Part shown: positions 42,072 to 49,552 of the stretch, one piece after another
Numbering within the stretch: the stretch's first letter is position 1
How the letters are laid out: each line of letters begins with the position of its first letter
Origin: CAZKAP01 sp964550895
GTDB lineage: Bacteria > Bacteroidota > Bacteroidia > Flavobacteriales > Flavobacteriaceae
Direction: 5' to 3'
DNA: 64,000 bases
NCBI GenBank assembly: GCA_964550895.1
Contig: CAZKAP010000012.1
Location: forward strand, 1-64,000
Made by a program: the position numbers and the translations under genes
The notes under the pieces: model-generated
What the model saw: only the letters and a program-made list of their open reading frames with translations
Database searches by the model: none
What the model was told of the DNA's origin: nothing

Positions 42072-43091
42072 CTAGTACTGGGCGTAGTACTTGCTGGCGA
42101 TGTGCTGCTCCAATTGCTCCACCATATCGGTCGGTCCGCAATAGAAGGGAGTGCGTTCGTGCAGCTCAGATGGCTGGATATCCATGATCCTCCGGGTTCC
42201 GTCGCTGGCCTTGCCTCCCGCCTGTTCCGCCAGGAAGGCGATCGGGTTGCATTCGTAGAGTAGTCTGAGCTTACCGTCCGGTGATTTCTTCGTCGAGGGA
42301 TACAGGTAGATGCCCCCCTTGATCATATTCCTGTGGAAATCGGATACCAGAGAGCCGATATAGCGTGAGGTATACGGGCGGTTGCCTTCTTCTTTCTGGC
42401 AGTATTTGATGTAGTCCTTTACGCCCTGGGGAAAGTGGGCGTAGTTTCCTTCGTTCACCGAGTATATGGTCCCCTCTTCCGGGAAGCGGATGTCGGGATG
42501 GCTGAGGTAGAATGTTCCTATGGCCGGATTCAGCGTAAAGCCGTTCACTCCTTTACCGGTGGTGTAGACCAGCATGGTCGAGGTGCCGTAGACGATATAT
42601 CCGGCGGCGACCTGCTTGTGGCCGGGTTGCAGAAAATCGTCCATGGTGACCTCTTCTCCCAAAGGCGTAACCCGCCTGTAAATGGAAAAAATAGTCCCCA
42701 CAGAGACGTTTACGTCTATATTGGAGGAACCGTCCAGGGGGTCGATCAGTACCACGTACTTGTTCTGATGCCGGTTATCCAGGCTGTTGATGGTGATGTA
42801 GTGGTCTTCTTCCTCCGATGCGATGCCGCAGACAATCTCCCGGTTCCTGAGGGTCTGGATGAACTTTTCATTGGCCAGGACATCGAGTTTCTGCTGATCT
42901 TCGCCCTGTACATTGGTTTCTCCCACATCCCCGAGTATGTCTACCAGGCCGGCCTTGTTCACTTCGTGGTTCACTACCTTGGCGGCGAGCCGGATGGCGT
43001 GGATGAGCTTGGATAATTCACCGGTGGAATACGCGAATGAGGCCTGATTTTCGATGATGAATTCTCCCAGGGTTTTGTTGATCTTGCCCAT
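42072..43091 (-). CDS. fbp: Class 1 fructose-1,6-bisphosphatase
   Basis: A 339-residue gluconeogenic enzyme. Metal and substrate motifs: SEEEDHY, LIDPLDGSSNIDVNVSVGTIF (in two parts: DPLDGSSN then VSVGTIF), RYIGSLVSDFHRNMIKGGIYLYP (RYIGS, KGGIYLYP) and YECNPIAFLAEQAGG. All catalytic acidic residues are kept. Length and N-terminus (MGKINKTLGEFIIENQ) are normal. Single gene. Near its start, on the opposite strand, begins the acetyltransferase-aspartokinase operon. Confidence 0.95.
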   Translation of the reverse strand: MGKINKTLGEFIIENQASFAYSTGELSKLIHAIRLAAKVVNHEVNKAGLVDILGDVGETNVQGEDQQKLDVLANEKFIQTLRNREIVCGIASEEEDHYITINSLDNRHQNKYVVLIDPLDGSSNIDVNVSVGTIFSIYRRVTPLGEEVTMDDFLQPGHKQVAAGYIVYGTSTMLVYTTGKGVNGFTLNPAIGTFYLSHPDIRFPEEGTIYSVNEGNYAHFPQGVKDYIKYCQKEEGNRPYTSRYIGSLVSDFHRNMIKGGIYLYPSTKKSPDGKLRLLYECNPIAFLAEQAGGKASDGTRRIMDIQPSELHERTPFYCGPTDMVEQLEQHIASKYYAQY

Positions 43092-43178
43092 GGTTGAAAG
43101 GAATTAGAAAGGTTAAACAAATATCGCCCTTTTTGTGATAAGGCGACTCCCGGTGTCAGGGGGATATCTATCAATACG

Positions 43179-43186
43179 TAATTTTG
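43179..43186 (+). promoter_or_regulatory. -7 element TAATTTTG for the acetyltransferase operon
   Basis: An exact TAnnTTTG match 17 bases before the ATG of the GNAT gene; it lies inside a longer open frame and so fixes the start. Confidence 0.55.
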
Positions 43187-43203
43187 CCTGCAATTATTGC
43201 GAC

Positions 43204-43713
43204 ATGAGCGACAGAGCGTTACATATTCGAAAGGCCAGGGCGGAGGATGTGCCGGACATCTTCAGGCTGATCCGGGAGCTGGCCGAATTCGAAAGAGCCC
43301 CGGAGGCGGTTGAGGTCACGGAACAGGACCTGATCAGGGACGGGTTCGGCGAGGAACCCCGATTCGAGTGCCTGCTCGCCGAGTCCGGGGGTGAGGTAGC
43401 CGGTATGGCCTTTTACTATTACCGATATTCGACCTGGAAAGGCCCCGCACTCCACCTGGAGGATCTGATCGTAAGCCAGACGTACCGGGGCCGGGGTATA
43501 GGCTCGCGCTTGCTGGATGAGATCGTCGCACTCGGCAGGCGGCAGGGCCTGAGGCGGATTTACTGGGAGGTCCTGGACTGGAACCGCCCGGCCATCGATT
43601 TTTACGAATCCCGTGGTGCCCGTATCATGGAAGAATGGCGTATGGTACATCTGGACGAAAAAGGAATTCGGGACTATCCCGGTAACCACCAACAGACGAA
43701 TCGGAAATCATGA
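43204..43713 (+). CDS. GNAT N-acetyltransferase, diamine/spermidine (SAT1-like) type
   Basis: A 169-residue acetyltransferase. The segments LAEFERAPEAVEVTEQDLIRDGFG (in part), YRYSTWKGPALHLEDLIV and YRGRGIGSRLLDEIVAL (acetyl-CoA loop) match the spermidine/spermine and thialysine acetyltransferase group closely; WNRPAIDFYESRGA carries the conserved Tyr. The substrate may be a polyamine or a lysine analogue. It overlaps the aspartate kinase gene by four bases. Confidence 0.88.
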   Translation: MSDRALHIRKARAEDVPDIFRLIRELAEFERAPEAVEVTEQDLIRDGFGEEPRFECLLAESGGEVAGMAFYYYRYSTWKGPALHLEDLIVSQTYRGRGIGSRLLDEIVALGRRQGLRRIYWEVLDWNRPAIDFYESRGARIMEEWRMVHLDEKGIRDYPGNHQQTNRKS

Positions 43714-44966
43714 GGGTCTATAAGTTCGGAGGAGCCAGTGTCAGGGATGCAGACGGAGTTCGGAATGTTGCGTCCGTGCTGCAGCGGGTGGGCTACGAGC
43801 ATACGGTGGTGGTAGTTTCCGCCATGGGCAAAACGACCAACGCCATGGAACGCGTAGTGGAGTATTATCTGAACCGGGATCCGCGTCTGCAGGACGAGCT
43901 GGCTGAGATTCGTGCGTTCCACAAGTCGATACTCCGGGATCTGTTTCCGGATGCTGCGCATCCGGCCTATCTGCAGGTAGAGACCCTGCTCGAGGAGGTG
44001 CAGGGCTTTCTGGCCTGGAATAAATCGCCGAATTACAATTTCGTCTACGACCAGGTTGTAGGCTATGGCGAGCTGCTCTCCACCCGCATTGTCAGTGCCT
44101 GTCTAACGGATTCCGGGATAGGCCATGCCTGGCACGATGTCCGCGGCCTCATACGCACCAACGGGAATTACCGGGAGGCCGAAGTGGACTGGGACCGCAC
44201 GGTGAAGACCCTCAGGAATACAGACTGGGGATCCGGGTTGCATCTCACTCAGGGCTTCCTGGGTAGCGATGGGAACAACTTCACCACCACCCTGGGGCGC
44301 GAAGGTTCGGATTACACGGCGGCCATACTGGCCTATGCACTGGATGCCCGGAGTGTCACCATCTGGAAGGATGTGCCCGGAGTCCTGAATGCCGATCCCC
44401 GCAAGTTTGAAAAGACCGAACTTTTGCGCAAGATCTCGTATCAGGAGGCGATCGAACTGGCCTTTTACGGGGCCTCGGTTATCCATCCCAAGACCCTGCA
44501 GCCCCTGCAGCAAAAATCCATCCCCCTCTTCGTCAAATCCTTCATGGAACCTGAAGGCCCCGGGACGGTAGTCGAGCAGGGACTGGCTATAGAACCGCGC
44601 ATCCCCTGCTATATCGTCAAGGACAGCATGACCCTGATCCGTCTCTACGCCAAGGACTTCTCCTTTATCGGAGAACGGAACATCAGTGAACTATTCCAGA
44701 TCCTGCATCAGCACAGACTCAAGGTAGACCTGATACAGAATTCGGCCATCAGTTTTTCCGTCTGCTGCAAGGATGTCTACGGCGGACTGGAGCAGGCCGT
44801 GTCGGATTTGCAATCTTCCTTCCGAACTGAGGTGGAGTCGGGGGTTTCCCTGCTAACGATCCGCCACTTCGAGGAAGACGGGGCGAGGGACATACTCAAC
44901 GGGCGCCCGATTCGGGTGGAGCAGCGAACCGGCCAGACCTTGCAATGGGTGGTGGGGAACGGTTGA
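43710..44966 (+). CDS. Aspartate kinase (monofunctional)
   Basis: A 418-residue kinase that phosphorylates aspartate in the Lys/Thr/Met pathway. MRVYKFGGASVRDADGV is the N-terminal nucleotide motif, FTTTLGREGSDYTAA the substrate segment, WKDVPGVLNADPR the third motif, and a C-terminal ACT pair (FSFIGERNISELFQIL, IQNSAISFSVCC) gives feedback control. No homoserine dehydrogenase domain is fused. Coupled to the upstream acetyltransferase, whose substrate could therefore be an amino acid of the same pathway. Confidence 0.93.
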   Translation: MRVYKFGGASVRDADGVRNVASVLQRVGYEHTVVVVSAMGKTTNAMERVVEYYLNRDPRLQDELAEIRAFHKSILRDLFPDAAHPAYLQVETLLEEVQGFLAWNKSPNYNFVYDQVVGYGELLSTRIVSACLTDSGIGHAWHDVRGLIRTNGNYREAEVDWDRTVKTLRNTDWGSGLHLTQGFLGSDGNNFTTTLGREGSDYTAAILAYALDARSVTIWKDVPGVLNADPRKFEKTELLRKISYQEAIELAFYGASVIHPKTLQPLQQKSIPLFVKSFMEPEGPGTVVEQGLAIEPRIPCYIVKDSMTLIRLYAKDFSFIGERNISELFQILHQHRLKVDLIQNSAISFSVCCKDVYGGLEQAVSDLQSSFRTEVESGVSLLTIRHFEEDGARDILNGRPIRVEQRTGQTLQWVVGNG

Positions 44967-44987
44967 ACCGTTTGCCACTCGAACGGA

Positions 44988-45015
44988 TTGGACGTGCTAT
45001 TATGGTCTATATTTG
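44988..45015 (+). promoter_or_regulatory. Complete promoter: TTG -33 box, 17 bases, TATATTTG -7 box
   Basis: TTG followed after 17 bases by TATATTTG, the full Bacteroidota consensus, 21 bases before the olsF ATG. It also rules out a longer upstream frame. Confidence 0.7.
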
Positions 45016-45035
45016 CTCCTAACTATTTCATTGAA

Positions 45036-46904
45036 ATGAGTCTGGTTACACCTAACGAAATGGCGCGAGCCGTGGGACTGGGAGGTTGGGGTCCGGTTGG
45101 CAGGCTGATCGGCTCCATGCTGCTTTCACTGACCCGGATCAGTCCGATGAATCGGTTTTACAGACGTAACAAGGATCTTCCTTCCAAGGAATTCCTGGAC
45201 GAACTCATCCGATACTACGAGATCGATTACGAGTTGCACGAGGACGAGCTCAAGCGTCTGCCCAAGGAAGGACCATTTATTACCATCTCCAACCATCCCC
45301 TGGGTGGCTTCGACGGTATACTCCTCCTCAAGCTGATTCTGTCCAAGAGAGCAGACTTCCGCATTATGGCGAATTTTCTTCTCCAGCGCATTGACCCCCT
45401 GAAACCCTACATTTTTCCGGTTAATCCCTTCGAGCAACACCAGGACGCTCATAACAGCATATCCGGGTTTCGCCTGGCCTTAAAGCACTTGAGAAAAGGG
45501 GGATGCATGGGAATTTTTCCGGCCGGGGAAGTTTCCACCGAGAAGTCGGGGAACATCTATGTCGACCGGCCCTGGGAAGAGGCGGCCATCAAGCTGATTC
45601 AAAAGGCCGGGGTGCCGGTGGTTCCCGTTTACTTTCACGCGCGCAACAGCTCCTTTTTTTACCGGCTGGCGAAGATCCATGACTCGTTACGGACAGCGAA
45701 GTTACCCTCGGAAATGGCTTCCCAGCGGGAGCGACCCATCCGAATCCGTATCGGTCAGCCGATCCTGCCCAAGACCATAGCGGAGGCCGAGAATCTCCAG
45801 GACCTCACGGACATGCTGCGGAGGCGAACCTACCTGCTGGCGAATATTTATCAGAGAACCCGACTCCTGGACCGGGTACCGACCAGCATAAAGCTCCCGT
45901 CCATACCGCGAAAAGTGGCCAGCCCCATACGGAAAGAAGTCCTGCAGGGTGAAATCGAAAAACTGAGGGAGAAGAACCTGAGGCTGCTGAAGAACCGTCA
46001 CTACGAGGTTTTCCTGGCTCCCTACAAGGATATGCCTTTCCTACTGCAGGAAATCGGCCGACAACGGGAGGTCACCTTTCGCGCCGTAGGGGAGGGGACC
46101 AACCGCTCTATTGACCTGGACAAGTACGATACCTACTACCACCACCTGTTCCTTTGGGACGATCAGGAAAAGAAAATTGTCGGGGCCTACCGCATGGGGC
46201 TGGGTGTGGAAATCTTCGAGAAGTTCGGCATAGAGGGGTTTTACCTTCAGGACCTGTTCCGTTTCGAGCCGGAACTCTACGAGATGATGAGCACATCCAT
46301 CGAGATGGGCCGGGCGTACATCATGGCCGAGTACCAGCAGAAACCCATGCCCCTCTTCCTGTTGTGGAAGGGGATCGTCCATACCACGCTACGTTTTCCC
46401 GAACACAAGTACCTGATCGGAGGGGTAAGCATCAGCAATCAGTTCTCGAACTTTTCCAAGTCCCTGATGATCGAGTTCATGAAGTCGCATTACTGGGACC
46501 CCTTTGTGGCTCAGTATATCCGGCCCAAGAAGGAATTCAAGGTGCAGTTGAACGATGCGGATAAGGAGTTTATATTCGATGAGACCCAATCCGATTTGAA
46601 TAAGTTCGACCGACTGATCAATGAAGTCGAGCCCGGTAGTCTGAGGTTACCCGTGCTGATAAAGAAATACATCAAGCAAAACGCCAAGGTAGTGGCCTTT
46701 AATGTCGATCCGCTCTTCAACAATTCGGTAGATGGCCTGATGTACATCAAAATTGCCGACCTGCCGGAGAGTACCGTGAAGCCCGTGATGGAAGAACTGC
46801 AGGCCGAACTGGAGAAGGTGTTACAGGGCAATGCCCAGACGGATAGCCGGCCTCAGGCTACGCAGCCCGACGAAAGTACGGGTAATCCGTTGGAGGAGTC
46901 CTGA
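45036..46904 (+). CDS. olsF: Bifunctional ornithine-lipid synthase OlsF (O-acyltransferase plus N-acyltransferase)
   Basis: A 622-residue fusion. Residues 60-290 form a PlsC-type acyltransferase with the active-site segment SNHPLGGFDG (His87, Asp93), FPVNPFEQ and MGIFPAGEVS. Residues 310-500 carry a GNAT-like OlsB-type N-acyltransferase (KNRHYEVFLAPYKDMPFL, GAYRMGLG, YLQDLFRFEPEL). This two-domain layout is that of OlsF, which makes ornithine lipids from ornithine and acyl-ACP in Flavobacteria and Serratia; the C-terminal part does the first step and the N-terminal part the second. Alternatively it is a glycine-lipid or other amino-acid-lipid synthase. Confidence 0.82.
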   Translation: MSLVTPNEMARAVGLGGWGPVGRLIGSMLLSLTRISPMNRFYRRNKDLPSKEFLDELIRYYEIDYELHEDELKRLPKEGPFITISNHPLGGFDGILLLKLILSKRADFRIMANFLLQRIDPLKPYIFPVNPFEQHQDAHNSISGFRLALKHLRKGGCMGIFPAGEVSTEKSGNIYVDRPWEEAAIKLIQKAGVPVVPVYFHARNSSFFYRLAKIHDSLRTAKLPSEMASQRERPIRIRIGQPILPKTIAEAENLQDLTDMLRRRTYLLANIYQRTRLLDRVPTSIKLPSIPRKVASPIRKEVLQGEIEKLREKNLRLLKNRHYEVFLAPYKDMPFLLQEIGRQREVTFRAVGEGTNRSIDLDKYDTYYHHLFLWDDQEKKIVGAYRMGLGVEIFEKFGIEGFYLQDLFRFEPELYEMMSTSIEMGRAYIMAEYQQKPMPLFLLWKGIVHTTLRFPEHKYLIGGVSISNQFSNFSKSLMIEFMKSHYWDPFVAQYIRPKKEFKVQLNDADKEFIFDETQSDLNKFDRLINEVEPGSLRLPVLIKKYIKQNAKVVAFNVDPLFNNSVDGLMYIKIADLPESTVKPVMEELQAELEKVLQGNAQTDSRPQATQPDESTGNPLEES

Positions 46905-46922
46905 TATTCTTGCCGGAATTCT

Positions 46923-47348
46923 TTACGACAATCCGAATTCACGCCTTGCGAATTCCCGGGAGTAGGCTCGTATTTCGTTACGGGTGCGCTCGTAGGCACC
47001 ATGAGTTTCTTCGGCCGTGCCCTTTACTTTTGAGGGATCTTCGAAATTGTGATGCAGGCGAACGGCCTTAGGCGCCGCTATGTACGGGCAGTTTTCGTTG
47101 GCGTGATCGCAAACCGTGATGATGTAATCCCATGCGATTCCGGCGTACTCGTCCACGTGGTTGGAGGTATGGTCCGATATGTCGATGCCGTCCTCGGCCA
47201 TGATGGAAACGGCCCGGGGATTCAGGCCGTGTGTTTCGATACCCGCACTCCTGACTACTGCGAGATCGTTCAGCAGGCGATTGAGGTAGCCGTGCATCAT
47301 CTGACTTCGGGTGGAATTCCCCGTACAGAGTACCAGTATATTTTTCAT
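46923..47348 (-). CDS. arsC: Arsenate reductase, thioredoxin-coupled low-molecular-weight phosphatase type
   Basis: A 141-residue reductase. The P-loop is CTGNSTRSQ at residues 8-16 with nucleophile Cys8; Cys80 and Cys87 (VCDHANENC) match the second and third redox cysteines of the S. aureus-type enzyme, so the full Cys triad is present. The sixth position of the loop is Thr rather than the Cys or other residues often seen. It reduces arsenate to arsenite. The ATG follows the arsR stop with no gap. No arsenite exporter (Acr3/ArsB) lies in the window. Confidence 0.88.
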   Translation of the reverse strand: MKNILVLCTGNSTRSQMMHGYLNRLLNDLAVVRSAGIETHGLNPRAVSIMAEDGIDISDHTSNHVDEYAGIAWDYIITVCDHANENCPYIAAPKAVRLHHNFEDPSKVKGTAEETHGAYERTRNEIRAYSREFARREFGLS

Positions 47349-47672
47349 TTAGCAGCCATTTGGTTTGATATCCTTGAAGAACAACTTAAAGCTCCCTTTA
47401 AACTCCTCCCAGCGCTCCGGCACTATACAGAGGCACATTTGCGAGCCTTTGTAGTACCCTTCCACCAGTCCGGCCTTCTTAAGTTCGTTCAGGTGCTGGG
47501 TGATGGTGGGCTGTGACAGACCGATCTCCTGGACCAGGTCGTTGCAGATACACTGCTGGGCGCTGCTGACGTACTGGAGTATGGCAATGCGTGCCGGGCT
47601 GGCCAGAACGCGCGCCATTCGGGATAATTCATTGACTTCTTCGGTATAGATGTAGTCTTTTGTTTTACCCAT
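47349..47672 (-). CDS. arsR: ArsR-family metal(loid)-responsive repressor
   Basis: A 107-residue winged-helix repressor. QQCICNDLV (Cys41, Cys43) corresponds to the ELCVCDL-type As(III)-binding motif; LSQPTITQHLNELKKAGLV is the recognition helix region. Three further Cys (80, 82, 107) could give additional ligands. It precedes arsC and presumably represses the two-gene operon until arsenite binds. A perfect 12-base palindrome sits directly upstream of the start, likely its own operator. Confidence 0.92.
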   Translation of the reverse strand: MGKTKDYIYTEEVNELSRMARVLASPARIAILQYVSSAQQCICNDLVQEIGLSQPTITQHLNELKKAGLVEGYYKGSQMCLCIVPERWEEFKGSFKLFFKDIKPNGC

Positions 47673-47676
47673 TAAT

Positions 47677-47688
47677 ATATTGCAATAT
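47677..47688. promoter_or_regulatory. Probable ArsR operator, palindrome ATATTGCAATAT
   Basis: A perfect 12-base palindrome four bases before the arsR ATG on the minus strand, in the promoter/leader zone. ArsR-type repressors commonly bind such A/T-rich dyads at their own promoters. Confidence 0.6.
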
Positions 47689-47728
47689 TACGATTAATTG
47701 AATGACGAACCGAATCAGCCCTCAAAAA

Positions 47729-48082
47729 TTAAAACCACGGCCTGCGGCCTGCCTGATAGGTATCGTAGAATTCCTGATCGGACTTCATCAGATAGACAAT
47801 GCCCTCGATAAATCCGATGGTCGGCGGAATCCACAACCAGGCCCATCCGATGCCGATTCCGATAAAGAAGTACCCGAGCACGGTAGCAATCAAAAGGATA
47901 AGTCCTTCCTGCTGATAACCGAGTACGAATTTGTGAATCCCAAACTGCCCGACGAAGAGTGCGGTTATTCCGGCCAGAAGTTTCTTGTTCTTTCCCCCCA
48001 GCTGCTTAATGCCCTCTGTGAAGGAGTGTGCATCTTTGCGCGCCTGGCGGGCGTAGCGGTTTTCTTCTTCCCGTGCTGACAT
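47729..48082 (-). CDS. TM2 domain membrane protein
   Basis: A 117-residue protein: a basic, acidic-mixed N-terminal segment (SAREEENRYARQARKDAHSF), then two transmembrane helices of the TM2 domain (KLLAGITALFVGQFGIHKFVLGY, with the family's G-x-HKF turn; LIATVLGYFFIGIGIGWAWLWI) and a third short one. Role unknown. The start was set at the ATG giving MSAREEENR; the longer GTG frame runs through the neighbouring gene. Confidence 0.85.
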   Translation of the reverse strand: MSAREEENRYARQARKDAHSFTEGIKQLGGKNKKLLAGITALFVGQFGIHKFVLGYQQEGLILLIATVLGYFFIGIGIGWAWLWIPPTIGFIEGIVYLMKSDQEFYDTYQAGRRPWF

Positions 48083-48126
48083 GATGTTCTTTCTTATGTG
48101 GTTAGGGCGTAGGTCTTCCCATACTG

Positions 48127-48579
48127 CTATTTTCGGCTCTTGTCGTACATGCCGATCCAGGTTTCCGCCTTCATGGCCCGGCACCAGGTTCGAATCAAAT
48201 CTTCGGGTACCTCAGTTTTCCAGGTCAGCCTCAGGCAACTCTTGCCCATATTGGGCTTTTTACCCATCAGGTCTTTGTAATAGTCGATAAAGACTTCAGC
48301 CGCTTTTGGATCGGCGTAGAGTCCCATGTGGTAAAGACCCACGTGATTTTTCATGGATCCCAGATTGAGAAACGGAAGCGGCTCTCCGGGGTTGCAGTGG
48401 TATCCTTCGGGATAGATGCTCCGGGGCACCACATATCCTATCATTCGGTAGTTGATGCATTCCTCGAGCCGGGGATCGGCATGTTTACGAATCCATCCCC
48501 GTAGCTGCCGAATCCGTTCCCTGCGCTCTTCGGGGAGCTCTTCGATCCAGTTGTCGACTTCGGGCGATGGGAAAATCAT
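48127..48579 (-). CDS. DUF1801 family protein (YdhG-like)
   Basis: A 150-residue small protein with the DUF1801 pattern: DNWIEELPEERRERIRQLRGWI, EECINYRMIGYVVP, LGSMKNHVGLYHMGLYAD and GKSCLRLTWKTEVPEDLI. Family members are cytosolic and of unknown function, some with an iron-chaperone-like fold. ATG was chosen over an upstream non-ATG frame that runs into the dehydrogenase gene's 3' end. Confidence 0.82.
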   Translation of the reverse strand: MIFPSPEVDNWIEELPEERRERIRQLRGWIRKHADPRLEECINYRMIGYVVPRSIYPEGYHCNPGEPLPFLNLGSMKNHVGLYHMGLYADPKAAEVFIDYYKDLMGKKPNMGKSCLRLTWKTEVPEDLIRTWCRAMKAETWIGMYDKSRK

Positions 48580-48595
48580 ACCCTTACAAGTTAGC

Positions 48596-49552
48596 TCAAG
48601 CCGGATACTTTCGCAAGTTAAAATGCCGGACAATTTTATCGAGGACTACCCGGGCCAGCCGTTCCTTACTCTCCTGGGTCCAGCCCGCCACATGGGGAGT
48701 GAGGATAACGTTCCGGGCCGATTTCAGGTATTCCCAGTCGGGCAGGTTTCCGATCTCAGTACCCACGCCGCGGAATGAGGACTTCTCGTATTCCACGACG
48801 TCCAGAGCCGCACCCCGTATGCGACCGCTCCGCAGCCCTTCCACTAGATCCGGGGTATTTACCGCCTTTCCTCGCGCGGTATTGATCAGCCAGAACGGAG
48901 GGCCGTCGGCCTCGATAAAAGAACGGTTAATCATACCCAGGGTCTGCGGGGTCTGCGGTATATGCAGGCTGATGACTTCGCTTTCCTTCCTGAGGGTTGC
49001 CAGGTCGACCTGTTCGACCCGGGAGTCGCCTTGGTGTGGAACGATGTCGGTACACAGTATGCGAACCCGGAAGCCCTGAAGTTTCTGGGCGAAGGAGGAG
49101 CCGGTATTACCGTAGCCGATGATGCCTACGGTACGACCATCGAGTTCCCAGCCCCGGTTGCCCTCCCGTTCCCAGATGCCTTCCCGGACCTCCCGGTCGG
49201 AGGTATGCATGCGATTGATCAGGGCCAGGAGCATGCCCAGGGCGTGTTCGCCCACCGCATTGCGATTGCCTTCTGGGGCGGCGGCCAGGAAGATCCCCCT
49301 CTCGGCCGCGTAGTCCGTATCGATGTTCTCCAGTCCCGCACCCAGCCGGCCGATAAACCGGAGCCTGGGAGCGCGTTCGAGTAACGCTCTGTCCAGCGGG
49401 ATGCGGCTGCGGATGATGATGCCTTCGCATTCGGCCAGTTTCTGTCCGAGCTGGTCGGCCCCCGCTTCGTACTCCTCCCAGTTTTCACAGCCGTAGGCGG
49501 CGAATTCCTCGAGCAGCAGGGGGTGATTTCGGTCAAGGTGGAGAACCTTCAT
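48596..49552 (-). CDS. D-isomer-specific 2-hydroxyacid dehydrogenase (3-phosphoglycerate dehydrogenase-like)
   Basis: A 318-residue NAD-dependent oxidoreductase. VGIIGYGNTGSSFAQKL is the dinucleotide site, NTARGKAVN gives the conserved Arg, and TPHVAGW the catalytic His; the conserved Glu lies in the preceding segment. The C-terminal regulatory ACT domain of SerA is missing, so serine synthesis is possible but not certain. It overlaps mgtE by four bases. Confidence 0.88.
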   Translation of the reverse strand: MKVLHLDRNHPLLLEEFAAYGCENWEEYEAGADQLGQKLAECEGIIIRSRIPLDRALLERAPRLRFIGRLGAGLENIDTDYAAERGIFLAAAPEGNRNAVGEHALGMLLALINRMHTSDREVREGIWEREGNRGWELDGRTVGIIGYGNTGSSFAQKLQGFRVRILCTDIVPHQGDSRVEQVDLATLRKESEVISLHIPQTPQTLGMINRSFIEADGPPFWLINTARGKAVNTPDLVEGLRSGRIRGAALDVVEYEKSSFRGVGTEIGNLPDWEYLKSARNVILTPHVAGWTQESKERLARVVLDKIVRHFNLRKYPA

